Shown here: one piece after another, positions 57,070 to 64,000 of the stretch
Numbering within the stretch: position 1 is the stretch's first letter
Layout: each line of letters begins with the position of its first letter
Assembly: GCA_022701365.1 (NCBI GenBank)
Contig: JAKUHH010000236.1
Span: 186,001 to 250,000, forward strand
Reading direction: 5' to 3'
Origin: Mycocentrospora acerina
Lineage: Eukaryota; Ascomycota; Dothideomycetes; Pleosporales
DNA length: 64,000 nucleotides
The notes under the pieces: model-generated
Told to the model about the DNA's origin: nothing
What the model saw: the letters and a program-made list of their open reading frames with translations, nothing else
The model's database searches: none
Made by a program: the position numbers and the translations under genes

Positions 57070-58300
57070 GTTTCCTGTAGAGAATCAGCCCTGTATCGGT
57101 GACAATATACACGTGCACGGGGCGCTTCAGCTGAAACGTGTAGGGCGTTTTCGAACAAGTAGAGATATACGAAACAACGCTACAACGCAATGCAATCAGA
57201 TAAACTAAACATTGGCATAAGCCGCCGAGAAGTGGTCTTTGTAGCCACGTTCAGGAAGAGACTCCCAACATGCCGAGCAGGCCCGTTGCAGGCAGATGTG
57301 AGCAGATGGAAGAGACGACGTTTCAAACAGATGATGTGAGTTGATGTTAGGCTTACCGCTGAAGTTGAACATGATTGTGATTTTGTATCGACTGTTCCAG
57401 ACATTCGATGGAATATTGCTGTTGACGTGAGGCTTTGGGTGGCTGTAAGTGGTTCCGATGTTGGGGAAGCGCTTTGCATCGCAGCTTCGCGTACATGCAG
57501 CGCTCCATGGCTAGTCTCCACATATCTCTCCACTCTTCCCGGACGTACCGCAAAGGTAGCGCGGTCTTCTGTTGACGTGTTTCTCTATACTAGCCCTACT
57601 GTACCTGCCAATTTTTAGGACAAACGCTTGTTGGAGCTACTGACAGATGTCACGCTTGCGTCCTGCTCCCACGACTCGTCCGAGGCTGCCGGATGTTCGA
57701 AAGGCATTGGCATGCAACTGTTTAATAGAGACAACTCAGGGAGCCCCTGCAAAACAGGTAAACACGCATAGGACCCACCGAAGAGACGCCCTTTGTATTG
57801 ATGAGGTAGCACAAGCTGTACTCCAACGCAGCAGAACATCACGTGTCGGCTGTCTTGATCGTGAATCCTCACAAACAGCTACCTGGGCTCCCTCCTAACT
57901 CGAACCTCACACCAGCACTCAAACCATCACAGGATCCAAACACGTCCTGCGCAGGACCAGGTTCATTGGCTGAGACAACCAGGGAGCCGCTGTTCATGAC
58001 TGCGAGGCCTATGGCGCCTCATGTTTGTTGTAGTCGCTGCTCTAAGCGGCACCTGAAGCCGCTCGCGTTTCAGATGCCCCCGAGCGCTGTTCCTCGTGCC
58101 AACGACTGACGGCCATGTGGTCGCTCTTCGAACGCCTTCTCACATTCTCTTTTACGATTTCCTTGTTGATGCTGCGCATCATAGAGGAGATTTGTTGTTT
58201 CCCAGGCTAATATGCATATGCTCGCGATTCTTGGTTCTTCTCTCTTCTGTCTTCTCTGTTGAGCATTGTTGGCGTTTTTTTATACGCACACCTTGCCTGC
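57070..58300. other. divergent intergenic region, no gene seen
   Basis: 1.2 kb between the conserved protein gene and the mucin-like gene. GTAAGT-like sites and short frames occur at 57180-57900, but I could not build a convincing protein on either strand. The last 100 bp are C/T-rich (CTCTCTTCTGTCTTCTCTG), like the leader of the plus-strand gene; an upstream coding exon there cannot be excluded. Confidence 0.4.
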
Positions 58301-60136
58301 ATGGCTACTCCGCAAGAGTCGATCACGACGGTGAATGGGAGGAGATGTACTCGCTCCCGGGCCCGATTTGTGACTACATCAAAAGTCACTTCAGAAACGA
58401 TTGCGGTTGTTACTCCGATTGAAGTGACTACTTCGACGGTTGTACAAAAGGCACCACAACAATCAACCAGCAGTGTTACCCCTCCAGCCCCACCGTCACT
58501 TTCGCCTTCACAAAGTCCTATATCATCGCCACCAGTAAAGCAGCCGGTTCCTGCACCCACGCCAGAGCCAACCGTATCATCCGCACTAGGTACGGAAAAT
58601 GCAGTCTCTCGTTCACGCCCACAATCCATACCGGTCGCTATTCTAGTGCCGACTGCACCAGCGGCGGAACTGGGAGAGGCTACGCGGACTATTGGGACAT
58701 CAGCAGTACCTTCACAGGTTGCTGTGATTATCACACTGTCTCTTACGAGTCTGACATCATTTTCTGACACGGTAGAAACAGCTGTACCTTCTTCATCCAC
58801 TGTACTCTCACTGGTACCCTCAGAACCCATTGCACCAATCTCATCCTCCATCGAGACATCCATTGCACTAACCTCATCCTCCATCGAGACATCCATTGTA
58901 GCACTACCAGAACCACCCGGTCAATCCAATACTCTTTCACAGCCATCGGCAACAGTGACATCTGTAGCTGAATTGCCGCAGCAAATAACGAATTCTCTCG
59001 CATCAGGGTTTCCTACTGGGGGACAAGCTGGTGCGGTTGCGCCGGAACAGAGCTCTGGTGTGGTTACGCCGGAACAGGGCTCCAGTAGTGGCAATGGCAT
59101 TAGTAGTACTGATATTGAAACGATTGTTGGAGGGACAATAGGAGGTGTCGTAGGTCTCGCGCTGCTCGGTGCCCTACTGTTCTTTTGCTTGAGAAAGAAG
59201 CGCAGATCGAGAGAGCGAAACTGGGACGAGAAACGAGGAGAAGATTCCAGTTTCATGACACTGGTTCCTGCAACGATGGAAGGCGACAATACCAGGCCAG
59301 CAGACTATCCGTACGAGCGACATGTACAGCACCCAAGCGTCAGTTCAGTTTATTCGGCACAGCCACTTGGCCGATCCAGTAATGAGGCCGAGGGATTGTA
59401 TGCGGCTCAAGGCATAGTTTCTGTCAGCCGCACATCAAGCAAAAGGAGCGAGAGGAGAATGTCTCGGAAATATCCAAGAGCCGTGACTTCTCCATATACA
59501 TTCCCAAATGTCGCAGAAAACTCGGACCAACAAAATAGTAACGGCGACCGAAATCCTTTTGCTGATCCGGAATCGCCGGCAAATACACAACTGTTTAACG
59601 CTACCTCCACTCGACCTCTTGCACCACAACCTGCGGCGATGGCTACACCGAGATCACCGTTTGCATCCCTTTTAGAGGAAATCGAAGGAGCGCCAAACTG
59701 GTTAAGAGACTCGGCTTGGTCAAATCACAAGCGTACCCAAAGTTCAGCTTCTGGAATAGCACTGAACTCGCACCCTCCCTCATCTGTGTACTCGACTACC
59801 AACTACCCTTTTGCGAATCCCACCGACGTGCCGCCACTACCAGACCAACCACTACCGCCCACTCGAGCACGACCACCATCAAATTCATATTCTGGATACC
59901 CCTCTTTCAACCCAAACAATAATCCGGCTTCTCGCAACTCTGAACTGGCTTTCTTTGGTGAGCCTGGCCCGAGCCGGCCAACCACGAGAGCGTTCACGCC
60001 AGGCCCTAGTAGACCAGGTACAAACACGTTCACTCCCGCACGAACAGTACGACAATCGGACCCATTCGATCTCGATCGACCTGAAGTACTCGGCTTCCGA
60101 GGCGCCATGAGCCGAATGATCAGCGTGAGGAAGTAG
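58301..60136 (+). CDS. mucin-like single-pass plasma-membrane protein
   Basis: 611 residues from ATG 58301. The first 260 residues are Ser/Thr/Pro-rich and almost free of aromatics, the composition of an O-glycosylated stalk. One transmembrane helix lies at about 277-298 (GGTIGGVVGLALLGALLFFCL), followed by the basic stop RKKRRSRERNW. The cytosolic tail of about 310 residues is rich in Ser, Pro, Arg with NPF and polyproline motifs (DVPPLPDQPLPPTRARPP). The layout recalls Wsc/Mid2/Msb2-type surface sensors but there is no WSC domain and I claim no orthology. The frame is open upstream to 58259 with a hydrophobic VGVFLYAHLAC and no ATG, so a short upstream exon carrying a signal peptide may be missing. 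A 33-bp tandem duplication (58841-58898) doubles SSSIETSI. Confidence 0.75.
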   Translation: MATPQESITTVNGRRCTRSRARFVTTSKVTSETIAVVTPIEVTTSTVVQKAPQQSTSSVTPPAPPSLSPSQSPISSPPVKQPVPAPTPEPTVSSALGTENAVSRSRPQSIPVAILVPTAPAAELGEATRTIGTSAVPSQVAVIITLSLTSLTSFSDTVETAVPSSSTVLSLVPSEPIAPISSSIETSIALTSSSIETSIVALPEPPGQSNTLSQPSATVTSVAELPQQITNSLASGFPTGGQAGAVAPEQSSGVVTPEQGSSSGNGISSTDIETIVGGTIGGVVGLALLGALLFFCLRKKRRSRERNWDEKRGEDSSFMTLVPATMEGDNTRPADYPYERHVQHPSVSSVYSAQPLGRSSNEAEGLYAAQGIVSVSRTSSKRSERRMSRKYPRAVTSPYTFPNVAENSDQQNSNGDRNPFADPESPANTQLFNATSTRPLAPQPAAMATPRSPFASLLEEIEGAPNWLRDSAWSNHKRTQSSASGIALNSHPPSSVYSTTNYPFANPTDVPPLPDQPLPPTRARPPSNSYSGYPSFNPNNNPASRNSELAFFGEPGPSRPTTRAFTPGPSRPGTNTFTPARTVRQSDPFDLDRPEVLGFRGAMSRMISVRK

Positions 60137-60596
60137 CACGAGCAGTGTTGGAAATTTGGCGAAGATGACTGACTCATCCTGTGGGTAGTTGGGGCGAGAC
60201 AGCCCTGTACTAGGCGGAGTGAATCGATGACGGGGATGAAGATTGATACCTACGATCACAATAAGACGCGCAAGACGCAAGAGCAGGACTTAATGACGAG
60301 CACGACGCGCACAAGAAGAATGTTCGACGCTGGCAGGATACAGATCATGTACTTTATTGCATAACCCAAAAGGAGTGTTTTTGCGTGTATCATTTGTTTT
60401 TTTATCACATTCCCTTTCTTTCTACTGTAGCTGGATCTCATCACCTTGTGTTTGTACTTTGCATATATATATTCCCCCCGAGTAGCTTTTCAGCTGGATA
60501 GCGCAAGAATACCCCTGGATAGATTGACTCTCGTTGCGCCAAAACAATTGCATATTTCTTTGCGAATAGTTTGTCTCCATTTAGAATTTTGTTTGG

Positions 60597-60639
<43 letters not shown>

Positions 60640-60792
60640 AATACACCATCATTACATATGCATTAGTCGTAAGAGAGGGAGAAAAGACCCTCTCCATTGA
60701 AACCCCACACCATTACTCCATAGCAGATGATCAAAATGACTAACCACACAATACGCCATACACCTCCTTGACTTACCTTCGGTTCAAACTCC
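60137..60792. other. intergenic region with TTGA microsatellite
   Basis: 656 bp between the mucin-like gene and the His-rich ORF, both 3' flanks. Contains (TTGA)10 at 60597-60636. A minus-strand open frame at 60663-60848 includes a hydrophobic run and a GTAAGT, but has no support as an exon. Confidence 0.5.
60597..60636. repeat. tetranucleotide microsatellite (TTGA)10
   Basis: Ten perfect TTGA units between convergent genes. Likely length-variable between strains. Confidence 0.95.
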
Positions 60793-61500
60793 TCACATCC
60801 ACCTCTCCGCGCCGCCAAACGGCGGAAACCTCTTGCCCCCACCCCCACTCACTCTCCTCCTCCTAACCCACTTCCCTCCTGCCACGACGCTACTTCCGCC
60901 CGCGCCCGCACTCCCAGTGCCACCCGTGTCGCTACTGACACAGTCCCAATTCCAGGGCGCGTCACGGCCCAACATCTCATAGCCTGCTACGCGGCGCAAG
61001 CGGGCACGCGGTCGATCGGCGCGGAGGTTTTGCAAAGCGGTGAGGGTGTGTGCGCGGATTGCGGCGGGCTCAACCACCTGGGTGCGGTAGATGGGTTCCT
61101 TTGGGGAGGGAGGGGTGGGTGCTGGTGCAGGTGCGGGGGAAGGATAGGGGGAAGGGGGACGGCCGCGTGAGGGGGGTGGGGAAGGTGCGCGGAGTTTGTG
61201 GCCTGGGCCGTGGAGGTGGGTGAGGTGGTGGTTATGATGGTGGAAGGGGTTGTGTAGTGGATGGAGGTGCAGAGGGTGGATGTGGTGGGGGTGGAGATGC
61301 GGATGACGGTGCTCTATGTGGGGGTGTAGATGATGATGGAGGTGTTGTGAGGTGGATGAGGTGCTAGCAACTTTGACGTTGAGTTGCGTGAGGTGCGGAC
61401 TGTTGCTTGGACTGTGATGGAGGCGGGTGATTTCCTCGACACATGGGGGTCTGGGCGAGGGCCGTTTGGACCTCTTGGGCGCGAGGGAAATCCAACACAT
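60793..61500 (-). CDS. hypothetical His- and Pro-rich protein, 5' end uncertain
   Basis: Open frame of 235 residues from ATG 61500. It contains a His-rich section of about 50 residues with HPHHIHPLHLHPLHN-type sequence, a Pro/Ser/Ala section, and a C-terminal part that looks like folded protein (IRAHTLTALQNLRADRPRAR, then RRVAGYEMLGRDAPWNWDCV). Upstream of the ATG the frame stays open through a hydrophobic run, FLSLFLPVVLAHAVMCWISL, back to a possible acceptor CAGTAG near 61556. The real gene may therefore have another exon and an N-terminal membrane anchor. I recognise no family; base composition bias could also produce such a frame by chance. Confidence 0.45.
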   Translation of the reverse strand: MCWISLAPKRSKRPSPRPPCVEEITRLHHSPSNSPHLTQLNVKVASTSSTSQHLHHHLHPHIEHRHPHLHPHHIHPLHLHPLHNPFHHHNHHLTHLHGPGHKLRAPSPPPSRGRPPSPYPSPAPAPAPTPPSPKEPIYRTQVVEPAAIRAHTLTALQNLRADRPRARLRRVAGYEMLGRDAPWNWDCVSSDTGGTGSAGAGGSSVVAGGKWVRRRRVSGGGGKRFPPFGGAERWM

Positions 61501-62725
61501 GACTGCGTGTGCTAGGACTACGGGGAGGAAGAGCGATAAGAAGTGATGATGCCGGGTTGGCTACTGAAAGTGGTGGGAGACGGTGGGATTTGAAGGTTTG
61601 ATGAGTCGCGGGACGGTGGTCTCGCTGCAAAGTATGGGTGTGAAAGAGACTTGTGACAGAACATTCGGACGATATACCAGGACAAAGATGGGAATGCAGT
61701 CGATACTTAACAAAGACGCAGGCGACTCTCGACGGATGACCAAGATTCTTCTTTTACGGTACCCCCGCGATGGCGTCCTGCGTCGTATATACACTGCTCT
61801 ATGCATCAGTTGCCAGCGTCACACACTGTACAAAGGACTTCACGCGGGCAGGGCTGTTTGTCGGCGGACAAGGGAATCCAAGACAAAGGCGAGGTTGACT
61901 GTGCCTGCATGATTGTTGCCGGTGCCTGCATTTCGGCGACGCGAACATGTGTTCTGGTCCCCTGAGGTAGTGACTGAGGTTGTTGGGGGCGGGAGTGCGC
62001 GCGTGGGTTGTCGCCATGTCTTAGGTGACCTCGAGATCCATGAGGGCCATGTGACTATTTGCGCCCTGATGTCTGGTCAAACTGAAATGACGTATGGTGT
62101 GGAGAGGCTTTCTATTTGTATTTGAACAGTCGAACAGGGTCATGGAGCTTGGGCGTGGGAGTCGTAGACATGCTTGAGGTCCGTGCCGTGCCATGGTGGA
62201 ATGATGGTTGGATTCATGAGACCCTGTGCCAAGAACAGGACGACGACCACGGCTGCCTTTACACATGCAACCTCATTCATCAGATTCAAAAGGAGTGAGC
62301 ATGGAAGAGAAGAAATGAGTAGAAAAGTGTAGAAAATGACACGACGACCTCTGAGAAGCTTATGGAGTGATGAGGAGAGAAAGAGAGAGAGACACGATGA
62401 CGAGATTAGGACAAGGCTAAAAATCAAGGAGCGCAAAGTCCAGAGTAGGGGCCGCTGAGATGACAGCGTATACACATGCTTATCGGTAACAGACTCATTG
62501 CGCGACGTGCAGACTGGAATGTGGTCTCTGAGAGTTGCGGGCGGAGGGTCGAGGCAGCAGAGGCGGCGTCAGGGCAGGGCAGGGCTTGGCACGCCGGCGA
62601 CAACAGCTCGTCCGCGAGCTTGCCTCACGTAACCACTCGCATACACATCAACACCCCCGCCACGACCGCTCCATCTCGCCCTCCCGTATTCTCTTCCTAC
62701 AGGCCATCCCCACACAGCTGCAGCC
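61501..62725. other. intergenic region, proteasome gene promoter side
   Basis: 1.2 kb between the His-rich ORF and the proteasome gene. 61501-61640 may include unrecognised 5' coding sequence of the His-rich gene. The last 100 bp are C-rich, suited to a leader (CACGACCGCTCCATCTCGCC). Nothing else recognised. Confidence 0.45.
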
Positions 62726-63749
62726 ATGGACTCTCTAGTCTCGCAGTACAGTCGCCCCGCGCACACGGAGGAGGAGCAGACGCAGCAGGAGCAGCTCGAG
62801 CTCTACAACTGCACCCCAGAGCTCTCTCTCAAGTTTGCCCTGCCACCAGTAGCTCAGGTAGACGCGCCCTGCCCCGCGCACAGCCAGAGCGCCTCTCCGG
62901 AATCTGCCTGCTGACCAGACCATAGTCGGCATCATGGCTCCGCGCAATGACAGACGACTACTCCAACCCAAACTGTCCCATTAAGATTGCACACGGCACC
63001 ACGACGCTCGCCTTCCGCTTCAAGGGCGGCATCATTGTCGCCACCGACTCGCGAGCCACGGCCGGAAACTGGATAGCGAGTCAGACGGTCAAGAAGGTCA
63101 TTGAGATCAACAACTGCCTGCTGGGAACCATGGCTGGTGGCGCTGCTGTAAGCACATGATGCTCGTAGAGGCTGGAGATTCTGGTATTGATATAGTATCA
63201 GGACTGCCAATACTGGCTCGCGTGGCTCGGTATGCAATGTCGCCTCCACGAGCTCCGACACAAGCGCCGTATCTCCGTTGCCGCCGCATCCAAGATCCTC
63301 GCCAACTTGGTCTACTCATACAAGGGCATGGGATTAAGCATGGTATGCTGTTTTCCTGTTGCGTCTTATCTTTCTATCTAACAAGTCAACAGGGTACCAT
63401 GTGCGCCGGCGTGACCCCACAAGAAGGCCCCGCACTCTACTACATTGACAGTGACGGTACGCGTCTCTCTGGTAATCTTTTCTGTGTCGGCTCCGGTCAG
63501 ACATTTGCATACGGTGTGCTCGACGCAGAATACAGCTACGACCTCGAGGACGATGCGGCGCTCGAGCTCGGACGACGAAGCATTCTCGCTGCCACTCACC
63601 GTGACGCGTACTCTGGAGGTTTCATCAACCTGTACCACGTCAAGGAGGATGGCTGGGTCAAGCACGGCTTCAGCGACACGAATCCCATCTTCTGGGAGAC
63701 CAAGCTGAAGAAGGGCGAGTTCTCCAACGTGACGAGTGAATTGGAGTAG
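62726..63749 (+). CDS. pre2: 20S proteasome subunit beta5 (chymotrypsin-like), Pre2/PSMB5
   Basis: Catalytic subunit of the proteasome with chymotrypsin-like specificity. Exons 62726-62857, 62926-63147, 63202-63342 and 63393-63749 give 283 residues. Residues 1 to about 71 are the propeptide (MDSLVSQYSRPAHTEEE...SLKFALPPVAQ, then ASWLRAMTDDYSNP). Autocleavage before Thr in KIAHG/TTTLAFRFKGG exposes the N-terminal nucleophile. Asp and Lys partners follow in IIVATDSRATAG and ASQTVKKVIEIN. Further family motifs: GTMAGGAADCQYWLAWLGMQCRL (across intron 2), RISVAAASKILANLVY, GLSM/GTMCAGVTPQEGPALYYIDSDGTR and SGGFINLYHVKEDGW. Each junction is fixed by these motifs. No damage. Position 283 ends SNVTSELE. 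Confidence 0.97.
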
Positions 63750-64000
63750 GCAAAAGATGCACAAGGGAGATGAATGAGCAGACGAGATAGATAGTAGCTT
63801 GCACGCTCACAACATAAACTTGAATGAATGAATGAAATGATTCTAGATGATTATGTGGTAGTTGTGAGTTTATGCCTTGATGTGGAGATGGGAGATGAAG
63901 CCTTACAAGTCATGGCTGTCATGGCAGTCATAACGTATATACGTTATTCCCACTGACATTGAAATAATATTTTACTCTTCACCCGCCATGCCGAGCAAGC

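Noticed and set aside
63988..64000. ATG at the right edge (ATGCCGAGCAAGC)
   Set aside because: Four codons are too few to support a gene.
1..64000. CRISPR arrays, prophage, bacterial operons, secondary-metabolite cluster
   Set aside because: Looked for and not seen; eukaryotic genes with introns throughout, and the two Zn2Cys6 factors have no biosynthetic enzymes next to them.

Overview
The window is nuclear DNA of a filamentous ascomycete. Genes are compact with short introns (about 45-80 bp, GTRNGT donors, CTRAY-like branch points), and two products are restricted to or typical of such fungi: the FREQUENCY clock protein and a PhiA-type cell-wall protein. Gene content and style suggest Dothideomycetes, probably Pleosporales; that placement is my inference from protein character, not from a search. 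I see no bacterial, viral or plasmid sequence. One assembly gap (164 N) sits inside a poly-G run at 20795-20992.

Layout, left to right. 0-14.6 kb is gene-dense and mostly on the minus strand: a possible partial gene at the edge, a Gap1/Sar1-type RasGAP, a DUF6594 membrane protein whose ends are hidden behind introns, an alternative NADH dehydrogenase, and CMR1, which is divergent from COQ9. From 14.6 to 22.4 kb a long non-coding stretch precedes single-exon frq, followed by the gap. From 22.4 to 31.5 kb come the phiA-like gene, a DUF167 protein, arginase, a transmembrane SH3 protein and a tRNA-Thr with an intron. From 31.5 to 36.6 kb lies a Zn2Cys6 regulator, then 3.25 kb of gene-poor DNA carrying a 170-bp mariner-like MITE. 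From 36.6 to 45.7 kb is a housekeeping block: mpe1, apn1, dim1, his7, imp3. From 45.7 to 64 kb are a second Zn2Cys6 regulator, a small Myb-like nuclear protein, nma111, a fungal conserved protein, a mucin-like single-pass membrane protein, a His-rich ORF and the proteasome beta5 subunit.

How the genes relate. There is no biosynthetic cluster or operon. Several pairs share short divergent promoters (cmr1/coq9, apn1/dim1, his7/imp3, DUF167/arginase). Functions are core cell biology: Ras signalling, respiration and ubiquinone, rhythm, nitrogen metabolism, DNA repair, ribosome biogenesis, histidine synthesis, mRNA 3' processing and proteolysis. The most interesting non-coding signals are a palindrome holding two ACGCGT boxes in the cmr1/coq9 promoter, CGAT/ATCG clusters upstream of frq, and the MITE. 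I did not find a convincing wholly new system. Exon boundaries were read by eye from splice signals and reading-frame continuity and are listed per gene.
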